Below, piece by piece: positions 26,719 through 34,619 of a stretch of 64,000 nucleotides of DNA; the first letter of the stretch is position 1, and every line of letters begins with the position of its first letter. The notes under the pieces are model-generated. The model saw nothing but the letters and a program-made list of their open reading frames with translations. It was not told the origin of the DNA and did not search any database. Position numbers and translations under genes: made by a program. The DNA comes from CAZMGG01 sp964565715. GTDB taxonomy: Bacteria; Planctomycetota; UBA1135; UBA2386. The DNA lies in NCBI GenBank assembly GCA_964565715.1, contig CAZMGG010000005.1, positions 31,055 to 95,054 of the forward strand, in the 5' to 3' direction.

Positions 26719-27687
26719 TCAGCGGCCGCGGCGCGGCTTGCCGGGGACCGGCGGCGTCACCGGGTCGATCTCGATGCTGCCGTGGAAGGCCTCGTCGAGG
26801 ATCCGGGCGGCGTGGCCCTCGGCGAGCTTGTCGGGCCGGGCCTGCACGGTCTCGCGGATGCGGGTGAAGGCCTGCTGCGGCACCGCGTACTCGGCCTCGC
26901 CCTCGACGTCGAACACCCACTCGAAGGGGCGTTGGCCGCTGACGCGCTGGCGGACCTGCATGGTGTAGGTGAAGGCGAACGACCCGGCCGCGGCCTTGGT
27001 GAACTGCAGCTTCACGCGGGTCTCGCGGTGGCCGAGCGGGAAACTGCCGCTGCCATCGCGGATCAGCGACTTGCCCTCGATGGCGGCCTGGCCGTGCAGT
27101 TCGACCACGTCCAGGCCGTGGCTCAGCCAGCAGGGCAGCGGCTGTTCCCACAGCACCGGCAGCAGGTGGTCGCCGAAGTGCGGCCCGAGGTCGGCCCGGC
27201 CGACGCCGCGGGCCTGGCGCGGGTACTGCACCGTGAAGGTCTGCTCCAGGGCCGACCGGGGGACCTCCAGGACCGGGGCCCTGCCGTCGTCGGCGAGTCC
27301 CCAGACCTCGTGGCGGCGGTCGTTGCGGAGCGGTTGCGGCGGCGGCGCGCCGTCGGTGGGTGCCGTCTGCAGTTTCCAGCGCAGGTCGGCGGGCCTGCCC
27401 AGCCGCGTCGTGTAGCCGGCCTGGACCTGCTGCTCCTGGGGTTCCAGGGTGAGATCCATCTCGAGGGTCACCGCCTGCCGGGGCGGACGGGCGGGAGTCG
27501 GCAGGCCGAGCGCCTTGCGCTCCGCGCGTTCGGCCTGCTGCAGCTCGGCGGACAGGACGCGGCTCTTCTGCAGCTTGCATCGGTAGTGGAGCTTTGTGGC
27601 GGCAGTCGGCGGCCAGACGAACGTGTCGTAGGTCTCCTGGGGCGACTGCAGCAACGGCAGCACGGCGCACGCGGCGGCGATCAGCAT
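26719..27687 (-). CDS. Secreted protein of unknown function
   Basis: 322 residues with a short N-terminal signal peptide (MLIAAACAVLPLLQSP). The mature protein is mostly beta, with alternating charged/hydrophobic strands (AVTLEMDLTLEPQEQQV; SFAFTYTMQVRQRV; WVFDVEGEAEYAV) and a basic C-terminus (PGKPRRGR). No catalytic motif or membrane helix is visible. I cannot name a family. It is oriented like the toxin-antitoxin pair but separated from it. The next upstream gene on the same strand starts a different coupled pair. Confidence 0.6.
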   Translation of the reverse strand: MLIAAACAVLPLLQSPQETYDTFVWPPTAATKLHYRCKLQKSRVLSAELQQAERAERKALGLPTPARPPRQAVTLEMDLTLEPQEQQVQAGYTTRLGRPADLRWKLQTAPTDGAPPPQPLRNDRRHEVWGLADDGRAPVLEVPRSALEQTFTVQYPRQARGVGRADLGPHFGDHLLPVLWEQPLPCWLSHGLDVVELHGQAAIEGKSLIRDGSGSFPLGHRETRVKLQFTKAAAGSFAFTYTMQVRQRVSGQRPFEWVFDVEGEAEYAVPQQAFTRIRETVQARPDKLAEGHAARILDEAFHGSIEIDPVTPPVPGKPRRGR

Positions 27688-27734
27688 GGGGCCTCCGGCG
27701 GGGTGGACGAGGCGGCGATGGTAGCACGCTGGGC

Positions 27735-28130
27735 TCAGTCCGGCAGTTCCACCGACAGGCCGGGGTAGCGGTCGGCGAGGAAGCGCAGGGCCAGCAGCGT
27801 GTGGCAGTGGGCCGTTTCCGGGTTGCGGGCGGTGGGGCAGCTGCAGCCGAGGAACACGTCGTGATCGCAGGCCAGCGCGGCCAGCGCGTCGAACGGGCGC
27901 GGGTCGACGGCCACGCGGCGGGTGAGCAGGTCGCGGTAGGCCCTGGCGAACGCGGTGAACGCGGTGGCGCGATCGGCGAGGCTGCTCTGCAGCAGCGCCG
28001 TGACCATGGCGGCCTCCGGACGCAGGCAGTGCCGGGTGTGCTTGCGCGTGTCCTGGCGGATGCCGTGTCGCACGCGCTCCGGCAACGCGGCGAGGCTCGC
28101 GCCCCGGCGGATCTGGTAACGGCCGAGCAT
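27735..28130 (-). CDS. Small protein with CxC...HCH motif, function unknown
   Basis: 131 residues. The first part is basic (RRGASLAALPERVRHGIRQDTRKHTRH). The C-terminal part has GCSCPTARNPETAHCHTLLAL, whose Cys/His spacing suggests a metal or nucleotide site, reminiscent of DUF488 and DUF4326 proteins. The start ATG overlaps the stop of the dehydrogenase gene (ATGA), so the two are coupled. No signal peptide. The family is not recognised with confidence; a nucleic-acid-related or metal-binding role is only a guess. Confidence 0.65.
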   Translation of the reverse strand: MLGRYQIRRGASLAALPERVRHGIRQDTRKHTRHCLRPEAAMVTALLQSSLADRATAFTAFARAYRDLLTRRVAVDPRPFDALAALACDHDVFLGCSCPTARNPETAHCHTLLALRFLADRYPGLSVELPD

Positions 28131-29098
28131 CAGAGCTCGAGCAGGACCTTCAGGGTGCCACGGCGGGCGGCGTGGCTGAGCGCCTGGGGCGCCTCGCGCA
28201 GCGGGTAGCGCGCGGTGACCAGCTCGCGCACCGGGATCGCGTGCTCGGCGAGCGCCTGCAGGGCAGGAGCGAACGGACCGCAGCGGCTGCCGACGAGGCG
28301 CAGTTCGTTCACCACCGCGAGGCTCAGGTCCAGCGGCGCCGGCCGTTCGCTGGTGGTCTTCAGGGCGAGCTGGCCGCGGGGCGCGACCAGCGGCAGCAGC
28401 CGCGCCAGCACCGCGCCGTCGCCGGTCGCCTCCACCGCCACGGGGAACGGCGCCTCGTCGTGAGGCGGAGCGTCCGGTTCCAGCAGGCCGGTGCGGTGGC
28501 GGGCAGAGGCCGGCAGCAGGGCCTGCCGTTCCGGGTGGCGGCCCGCCACGGTCACCGCGCGGCCGGCCCGGTGCAGCGCCCAGGCGCACAGCAGCCCGAG
28601 CTTGCCGTCGCCGGCCACCAGGGCCCGGCTGCCGGGCACCAGGTCGAGGTCGTCGGCGAGGTGCAGCGCGGCGGCCAGCGGTTCGGTGAACGTCGCCGCG
28701 TCGGTGTCGACGCTGTCGGGCACCGGCAGCAGGTTGCGTTCGGGCAGGATGAGCTGTTCGGCGCAGGCGCCACCGAGCCCGGCGATGCCGAGCACGGTGC
28801 GGCGCGGGCAGTGCCGGGGCTGGCCGGCGCCGCAGGTGGGGCAATCGGGCCGATGGCAGGCGGCGTTGATCTCGCCGACCACCCGCTGGCCCTGGAGTGG
28901 GCCTTCCAGGCACCGGCCGACGAACTCGTGACCGGGCACGCCGCGGAAGCCCATGTAGCCGCGGTGCAGGGCGAGATCGGTGGCGCAGATGCCGACCCGC
29001 AGCACCTGCACCCGCGCCCAGCCCGGCCGCGCTGCCGGTTCGGGCAGGTCGTTGCACAGGCGCGGCGGACTGCCGGGTTCGAGGACGAGGCCGAGCAC
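28130..29098 (-). CDS. Zinc-dependent medium-chain alcohol/polyol dehydrogenase (MDR family)
   Basis: 322 residues, short for the family. The GroES-like domain has the catalytic-zinc set C38, H57-E58 (GVPGHEFVG) and a structural-zinc cysteine cluster C81, C86, C89, C97. The nucleotide-binding domain follows, with a slightly degenerate glycine motif (VAGDGKLGLLCAWAL). It oxidises an alcohol or sugar alcohol with NAD(P); the exact substrate is not visible. It is translationally coupled to the small CxC protein downstream. The start at 29098 gives MLGLVLEPGS, as in related sequences. Confidence 0.82.
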   Translation of the reverse strand: MLGLVLEPGSPPRLCNDLPEPAARPGWARVQVLRVGICATDLALHRGYMGFRGVPGHEFVGRCLEGPLQGQRVVGEINAACHRPDCPTCGAGQPRHCPRRTVLGIAGLGGACAEQLILPERNLLPVPDSVDTDAATFTEPLAAALHLADDLDLVPGSRALVAGDGKLGLLCAWALHRAGRAVTVAGRHPERQALLPASARHRTGLLEPDAPPHDEAPFPVAVEATGDGAVLARLLPLVAPRGQLALKTTSERPAPLDLSLAVVNELRLVGSRCGPFAPALQALAEHAIPVRELVTARYPLREAPQALSHAARRGTLKVLLEL

Positions 29099-29131
29099 CG
29101 CGGCAGGATACGGGGCGGCCCCGCCGTTGCC

Positions 29132-29935
29132 CTAGTAGCTCTCGTCGGCGCCGGGGAAGCCGCCCTCGCGCACGTCGGTGGCGAAGTGGCGCACCGCGTC
29201 GTCGATGGCCTTGCCCAGTTCGGCGTAGCGGCGGACGAAGCGCGGCCGGAAGCGGGTGAAGAGCCCCAGCATGTCGTGGGTCACCAGCACCTGGCCGTCA
29301 GTGTGCGGGCCCGCACCGATGCCGATGGTGGGCACCGGGATCGCCGCGGTGACGCGCTGGGCGAGGTCGGCGGGCACCTTCTCCAGCACCAGCGCGCAGA
29401 TGCCCGCCTCGCACAGCGCCTCGGCATCGCGCAGGATGCGCTCTTGCTCGGCGTCGTCGGTGCCGCGCACCTTGTAGCTGCCGAACTGGTGGATGCTCTG
29501 CGGCGTGAGACCGAGGTGGCCCCAGACCGGGATGCCGGCCGCGACCAGGCGCGCCACGGTGGGGGCGATGTCGGCGCCGCCCTCGACCTTCACCGCCTCG
29601 CAGAGGCCTTCCTTCAGCAGGCGGCCGGCGTTGCGCAGGGCGTCCTCGACGCCGACCTGGTAGCTGAGGAACGGCATGTCGCCGACCACCAGCGCGCGGC
29701 GGGTGGCGCGGGCCACCAGTTCGCAGTGGTAGACCATCTGGTCCATGGTCACCGACACCGTGGTGTCGCGGCCCTGCACGACGGTGCCGACCGAGTCGCC
29801 GACCAGGATCACGTCGACCCCGGCCTGGTCCAGAAGTCCGGCCAGCAGATGGTCGTAGGCGGTGAGCGTGACGATGCGCTCACCCTGTTCCTTCATCTCG
29901 CGCAGCGAGGCGCTGGTGATCTTGCTGCGGGTCAC
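29132..29935 (-). CDS. panB: 3-methyl-2-oxobutanoate hydroxymethyltransferase
   Basis: 267 residues, standard PanB length. Signature stretches include VTLTAYDHLLAGLLDQAGVD, ILVGDSVGTVVQG, MPFLSYQ, VKVEGG and PVWGHLGLTPQS, all lining the barrel and Mg site. It transfers a hydroxymethyl group from methylene-tetrahydrofolate to ketoisovalerate to give ketopantoate, the first pantothenate step. No panC or panD is nearby. It follows the poly(A) polymerase gene on the same strand with a gap of about 26 bases. Confidence 0.95.
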   Translation of the reverse strand: MTRSKITSASLREMKEQGERIVTLTAYDHLLAGLLDQAGVDVILVGDSVGTVVQGRDTTVSVTMDQMVYHCELVARATRRALVVGDMPFLSYQVGVEDALRNAGRLLKEGLCEAVKVEGGADIAPTVARLVAAGIPVWGHLGLTPQSIHQFGSYKVRGTDDAEQERILRDAEALCEAGICALVLEKVPADLAQRVTAAIPVPTIGIGAGPHTDGQVLVTHDMLGLFTRFRPRFVRRYAELGKAIDDAVRHFATDVREGGFPGADESY

Positions 29936-29961
29936 GGCGGGGCTCCGGGGCGCACCGCCCG

Positions 29962-32295
29962 CTACCAGTCGCCGAACTCGGGCGGTTCGGCGGGCGGCGG
30001 CGGGGGCGGCGCATCACCGCCACCGCCGGGCGGCGGCGGCGGCTTGTAGTCGTCGAGGCGGTCGTCGGGCACGTGCCGCTTCTTCTTCTTCTGCTGTCCT
30101 TCCAGGATCGAACCGAACGACACGGCGCGCTTGGGATCGAGCTCCATGTCGAACGCGGTCAGGTCCATCGGCGGCGGCTCGATCACGTCGACCTTGCCGC
30201 GGCGGTCGCGGCCGCGCGGCACGACGTCGACATCGCCCTCGCTACGCCCGTGACGGCCACCGCGGCCGCGGCGATCCTTGCGGTCCTTGCGGTCGCGCCG
30301 CTTGCTCTTGTCGCTGCCGCCCTGGCGCTGCTGGCCTTGACCTTGCTGCTGGCGCTGCGGTGGACCCTGGTTCTGGCGCGCCTGGACCTGCTGCTGGCCT
30401 TGCTGCTGGCCCTGCTGTTGGCCGCGGTCGTCCTGGCCGCGACGCCGGCGGCGCCGCCGGCGACGACCACCGCGGTCGTCCTGGTCGCGGCCCTGTTCCT
30501 GGGCCTGGTCGCCGGTCTCGCCATCGGGCCCGTCGCCGTCGGCGAACGCCGCGCCCGCGTCCTGGGGATCGGCCGCATCGCCGGCAGACCAGTCCTGCAG
30601 GCCAGGGTCGCTGGGGAAGGGCAGATCCTGGTCCTGCGGGCCTGCGCCCGCCTCGTTGCCGCGACCGCCGCGCCGACGACGGCGCCGACGGCGCTTGCGC
30701 CGACCGCCGCCCTCGCCCTCGCCCTGCTGCCCGCCGGTCTGCGCGAACGGCACCCGCGGATCGCCGCCGTCCTGGTCGGCTTCGTCCGGCGTGCCGTCGT
30801 CGGCGAGACCGCCGTCGGCGAGATCGCCCTCGGTGACGAAGGCGTCGATCTGCTCCGGGCCATCCTCGCCCTGCAGGCCGTCGGCGTCGTCCGGCGCGTC
30901 ATCGCCTTGCGGCGCGTCCGCGTCGCCGGCGCCGTAGATCCGTTCCTCGCCGTCCTGTTCGCGGTCGCGGCCACCGCGCCGCCGCCGACGACGGCGCCGG
31001 CGGCGCCGGCCGCCGTGGTCCTCGTCACCCGCGTCGGCGTCGTGGCCACCGTCGTCGCTGCCGTCCTGGTTGCCGCTCGCGTCGCCGGCATCGCCGTCGC
31101 CAGCGTCGTCGACGGCCTGCCGCCGGCCCTTGCCGCGCACCAGGTCCTGCCAGTGCTCGACCACCGCGTGGTCGTGGCCGGTGGCCTGGCACCACAGTTC
31201 GAACAGGTCCAGCGCTTCGGGGAAGTACGGGCTGTGGACGAAGCCCTGCACGCGGTAGCGCTTCTCGTCGCGTTCGAGGAAGCGCGGGTGCACGCCGATC
31301 ACGCGCTTCAGGCAGCCGGCGTCGCGGCGCGGCAGCCGCAGGTTCTGGCTGACCGGGCCGAGCACCTCCTCGACGACCGTCGAGCGGGCGCGGCCGGGGT
31401 TGTCCTCGGCCATCGCCGAGACCGGCAGCAGGAACAGGCAGGCCAGCAGCACGCCGTTCTGCGGCAGGTGGCCGTCCTGCACGCGGTGGTCCAGCGCCTC
31501 CAGGAGGCGCCAGAAGGTCACGCGCTGGCCCTGCGGCGCCGTCTGCAGGAAGTGGGCGACGGCCGGCACCAGCACCTTGAGGGCGCCGACGTCGCGCAGG
31601 AGCTGGAAGCTCTCGAGCGCGTGGCCCGAGCGCAGCAGGCGCAGGATCTCCTCGAGCAGGCGCGGCGGCGCGGCGCGGGTCAGGTCCGGCGCCGTCTCCG
31701 CCATCGCCGCGAAGGTGTCGGGCTCGATGGTGAAGCCGAGGCGCCCGGCGAACTTGGCGGCGCGGATGATGCGCACCGGGTCCTCGCGGAAGCGCACCCG
31801 CGGATCGCCGATGGTGCGGATGATCCGCGCTTTCAGATCCGGCAGGCCGCCGGCGTAGTCGAGGATGCGATCCTCGTTGGGGTCGAGGAACAGGGCGTTG
31901 ACGGTGAAGTCACGGCGCAGCGCGTCTTCCTCGGCGTTGCCGAACTCGTTGTCGCGAGTGATCAGCAGGTCGTCCTCGCTGTCCATCTGCGGCGTGCGCC
32001 GGAAGGTGGCCATCTCGAGGATCTTGGTGTTGCCGTGGAAGTGCAGGTGCGCCAGCTTGAAGCGGCGGCCGATGATCCGGCAGTTGCGGGGAAACGTACG
32101 CTTGACCTGCTGGGGCCGGGCCCCGGTGGCCATGTCGTAGTCCTTGGGCGTGCGGCCCAGGAGGAGGTCGCGGACGCAGCCGCCGACCAGGTAGGCCTCG
32201 TAACCCCGTTCGGCGAGTCGCTGGGCCGCCCGGACGGCGTCCTGGTCCAGAACTCGCGGATCGATGCCGGAGGGCGAAAGGATCGTGGGCTCGAT
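29962..32295 (-). CDS. pcnB: PcnB-like poly(A) polymerase/CCA-type nucleotidyltransferase with long Arg-rich tail
   Basis: About 777 residues if read from ATC at 32295. The nucleotidyltransferase head has LVGGCVRDLLLGRTPKDYDM with catalytic Asp52 and Asp54, followed by NCRIIGRRFKLAHLHF, a stretch more like PcnB than CCA enzymes. The neck/body domains run to about residue 395. The last 380 residues are low-complexity: several blocks of 9-11 arginines with Gly, long Asp/Glu/Gly stretches, Gln-rich repeats, and a Pro-rich end (PPPPPPAEPPEFGDW). Upstream of Met55 the frame is open and homologous but has no ATG, GTG or TTG before a TAG at 32341-32343. Likely starts are ATC 32295, with AGGA 9 bases upstream, or ATT 32337. 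E. coli pcnB is known to start with AUU. A start at Met55 would remove the catalytic site. Confidence 0.8.
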   Translation of the reverse strand: MEPTILSPSGIDPRVLDQDAVRAAQRLAERGYEAYLVGGCVRDLLLGRTPKDYDMATGARPQQVKRTFPRNCRIIGRRFKLAHLHFHGNTKILEMATFRRTPQMDSEDDLLITRDNEFGNAEEDALRRDFTVNALFLDPNEDRILDYAGGLPDLKARIIRTIGDPRVRFREDPVRIIRAAKFAGRLGFTIEPDTFAAMAETAPDLTRAAPPRLLEEILRLLRSGHALESFQLLRDVGALKVLVPAVAHFLQTAPQGQRVTFWRLLEALDHRVQDGHLPQNGVLLACLFLLPVSAMAEDNPGRARSTVVEEVLGPVSQNLRLPRRDAGCLKRVIGVHPRFLERDEKRYRVQGFVHSPYFPEALDLFELWCQATGHDHAVVEHWQDLVRGKGRRQAVDDAGDGDAGDASGNQDGSDDGGHDADAGDEDHGGRRRRRRRRRRRGGRDREQDGEERIYGAGDADAPQGDDAPDDADGLQGEDGPEQIDAFVTEGDLADGGLADDGTPDEADQDGGDPRVPFAQTGGQQGEGEGGGRRKRRRRRRRRGGRGNEAGAGPQDQDLPFPSDPGLQDWSAGDAADPQDAGAAFADGDGPDGETGDQAQEQGRDQDDRGGRRRRRRRRRGQDDRGQQQGQQQGQQQVQARQNQGPPQRQQQGQGQQRQGGSDKSKRRDRKDRKDRRGRGGRHGRSEGDVDVVPRGRDRRGKVDVIEPPPMDLTAFDMELDPKRAVSFGSILEGQQKKKKRHVPDDRLDDYKPPPPPGGGGDAPPPPPPAEPPEFGDW

Positions 32296-32399
32296 CGTCG
32301 TAGGTCCTAGTGCTTGGGGAGTCAGAAGATGGGGAATCTTCTACCGACCCTGCGGGCGGCTCTCAATGTCGCAGCGGGGGAAAGCCGCTTCGCCGGCCC

Positions 32400-33959
32400 C
32401 TACAACCGGACGATGCGGCCGTTCCGGAGGGTGCCGGCGGTGCCCTGGCCGCCCAGCAGGAGCAGGCTGCCGTCGGGCAGGACCGCGGCCGTGTGGCTGG
32501 CCCGGGGGGTGTCGAGGGGGGCCATGCTGGTCCAGGTGTTGGTGACCGGGCTGAAGACCTCCACCCCGTCGATCGAGACCGGCGCGGTCAGGGTGCCGTT
32601 GGAGCCGCCGCAGACGGCGACCCGGCCATCGGGCAGCAGGGTGGCGCTGTGCAGGGCGCGGGCCTGGCTCAGGTTCACCGCGGTCCAGGTGTTGGCGGCG
32701 GGGTTGTAGTACTCGGCGTCGGCGATGGGGGCGGCGTTGGCGGCGTTGAGCAGGTCCGGCACCAGCACGCCGCCGGTGAGCAGCAGCCGGCCGTCGGTGA
32801 GGGTGACCTGGTTCTGGTCGTGGCCGGCCCGGCCGGCGCGCATGTTGGCGGCGTTGGACCAGGAGTTGGTGGCCGGGTTGTAGAGCTGGGCCTTGTTGGT
32901 GGAGGTGGCGCCGAGCGGGATGCCGAGGAAGAACGTCACCTCGACGCCGCCGGACACCAGGATGCGACCGGTGTTGAGCCGGCTGAGGGCTGGCGCCAGG
33001 CGGCGGCCGCCGATCACCGGGCCGTTGCTCCAGGTGCCGCTGGCCGGATGGAAGATCTCCACCGTGTTGAGCACGTTGGTGATCGCCGCGGTGGTATCGG
33101 TGAGGCTGGCGGTGCCACCGGCCACCATCACCCGGCCGTCGGGCATGGTCACGGCGGCGTGCAGCGCGCGCGGCGCCGCGAGGCTGCCGGTGGCGGTGAA
33201 GGTGTTGGTCGCCGGGTCGTAGATCTCGCAGGTGGCGAGCGCCGCGCCCAGCCCGTCGACGCCGCCGGCCAGCAGGACGCGGCCGTCGTTGAGCACCGAG
33301 GTGGTGTGGCTGGCCCGGGCCACCGTCAGGTTGGGGCCGGGCACCGCGGTGAGGGTGCGGAAGTCCCAGATCTCCGAGGACTGCAGCCCGGTCGAACTGG
33401 TCAGCGTGCCCGTGCCGCCACCGGCGATCACCAGGTCGCCCTGGCCGCCGTTGCGGCTGCGATGGAAGAACGCGCCGGCCAGCGCGCGCGCCGTGCCCAG
33501 GCTGCCCGGCGTCGGCAGCGAACTGTTGGTGAGGCCGAGCTGGGTCACCACCTTGTTGCTCAGGCGATCGATGGCGGTGCTCGTGCCGGGCAGCGTCGCG
33601 GTCTGCCAGTGCAGCACCTGGCCGTGGTAGCTCGGCTGCGTCGGCAGGGCCAGCGAGATGCTGGCGGTGCCGCTCGGGCTGGTGAACACGAACCACCAGC
33701 CGGCGACCAGGTCGAGGCCGACCTGCACGCTGCGCGGATCGGCGGGATCGAAGCCGGCGATCGGCGTCGGTCCGCCGGAGTAGCTCGGCATGACCAGCAT
33801 CAGGCGGTTCTGGGGCGCGGCGCGGACCTGCAGCACCAGGTTCTGGCCGAGCGTGCAGGGGGTGGCCTTGTCGAGGTCGTAGTCACCCTGGGCCGTGGCC
33901 GAGGCGAGCAGGATCGGGATGGCGGTCCAGGGGGCGACGCGGCGGCGGAGGTGCGACAT
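32400..33959 (-). CDS. Secreted kelch-repeat protein (paralog of 34620-36125)
   Basis: 519 residues from the ATG at 33959, where a signal-like start lies (MSHLRRRVAPWTAIPILLASATAQ). An N-terminal region of about 115 residues (GDYDLDKATPCTLGQN ... ALPTQPSYHGQ ... QTATLPG ... LSNKVV) carries the small module seen in other secreted proteins here. Six or more kelch repeats follow, each with a DGRVLLAGG-type turn and YDPATNTF/YNPATNSW. The C-terminus is the last kelch blade, with no extra domain. It is closely similar to the next kelch gene but not identical, so the two look like a tandem duplication. Role unknown; probably extracellular or surface protein binding. Confidence 0.75.
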   Translation of the reverse strand: MSHLRRRVAPWTAIPILLASATAQGDYDLDKATPCTLGQNLVLQVRAAPQNRLMLVMPSYSGGPTPIAGFDPADPRSVQVGLDLVAGWWFVFTSPSGTASISLALPTQPSYHGQVLHWQTATLPGTSTAIDRLSNKVVTQLGLTNSSLPTPGSLGTARALAGAFFHRSRNGGQGDLVIAGGGTGTLTSSTGLQSSEIWDFRTLTAVPGPNLTVARASHTTSVLNDGRVLLAGGVDGLGAALATCEIYDPATNTFTATGSLAAPRALHAAVTMPDGRVMVAGGTASLTDTTAAITNVLNTVEIFHPASGTWSNGPVIGGRRLAPALSRLNTGRILVSGGVEVTFFLGIPLGATSTNKAQLYNPATNSWSNAANMRAGRAGHDQNQVTLTDGRLLLTGGVLVPDLLNAANAAPIADAEYYNPAANTWTAVNLSQARALHSATLLPDGRVAVCGGSNGTLTAPVSIDGVEVFSPVTNTWTSMAPLDTPRASHTAAVLPDGSLLLLGGQGTAGTLRNGRIVRL

Positions 33960-34087
33960 GGCGTGTTCGAAGGATGCGACAGGGGCGTGCGCGAGGCCGG
34001 GATTGTGTCCGAGGATGCGACAGCCGGCCACCGTCGGCTCAAGCGGACCTGTCTCGAATCCGACCATGCGTCAAGAGGAGCCCAGCC

Positions 34088-34609
34088 ATGGTCGACACCC
34101 CCGTCGGAGGCATGCAGCCGGTCTCGCCGGAGCGCGGGCGCGAGCAGCCCCATTACGGCGGGCGACATGCGAAGGAGCCGGCGGCCGAGGCCCGGCCCGA
34201 ACGGCGCCGCGACCGGGTCGACCTGTCACCGGCGGCCGGCGCGGTGTTGCAGGTCCTGCGCGAGCGCGTGCTGGCCCGAACCCGCGAACTGCTCGGCCTG
34301 CCGCCGAACCCCGGCGGCCCGGGCTTCGCCGCCCTGGCCGAGGATCCGACGCCGGCCCTGTTCCTCGGCCGGCTGCTGTCGGAGCAGAACCTGCTGGCGG
34401 CGGTGCGGGCGCACCACTGGTCCGCCGACCGGATCCGGGCGGTGCTGTCGCAGGCGCTGACCCTGGGGGCGGCCGATGCGCTGGACGTGCTGCAGGACGT
34501 GGACCGCCTCGATGCCGAGGCCTGGTCGGCGGTCGAAGCGGTGCTGGTCGAGTTCCGCCGCAAGGTCTCGGCGGCCCTGCCGGGCCTGCTGCCGGCGTCC
34601 GACGCCTGA
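34088..34609 (+). CDS. Small soluble protein of unknown function between two kelch genes
   Basis: 173 residues. The ATG at 34088 is preceded by a strong Shine-Dalgarno (AGAGGAG at 34074-34080, 7 bases spacing), one of the few clear ones in the window, and this decides the start. The first 45 residues are polar and probably disordered, leading into RRRDRVDLSPAA. That motif resembles the DRVxLSPxA stretch of FlgM-like and other flagellar regulators. The rest is helical (LQVLRERVLARTRELL; VLQDVDRLDAEAW). No signal peptide or membrane helix. I do not recognise the family, and a flagellar link would be speculation. Confidence 0.65.
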   Translation: MVDTPVGGMQPVSPERGREQPHYGGRHAKEPAAEARPERRRDRVDLSPAAGAVLQVLRERVLARTRELLGLPPNPGGPGFAALAEDPTPALFLGRLLSEQNLLAAVRAHHWSADRIRAVLSQALTLGAADALDVLQDVDRLDAEAWSAVEAVLVEFRRKVSAALPGLLPASDA

Positions 34610-34619
34610 AGTCCGGCCG

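Noticed and set aside
30073..32310. A long hydrophobic plus-strand frame that looks like a membrane protein
   Set aside because: The apparent helices are the antisense reading of the Arg/Asp-rich tail of the PcnB-like protein.
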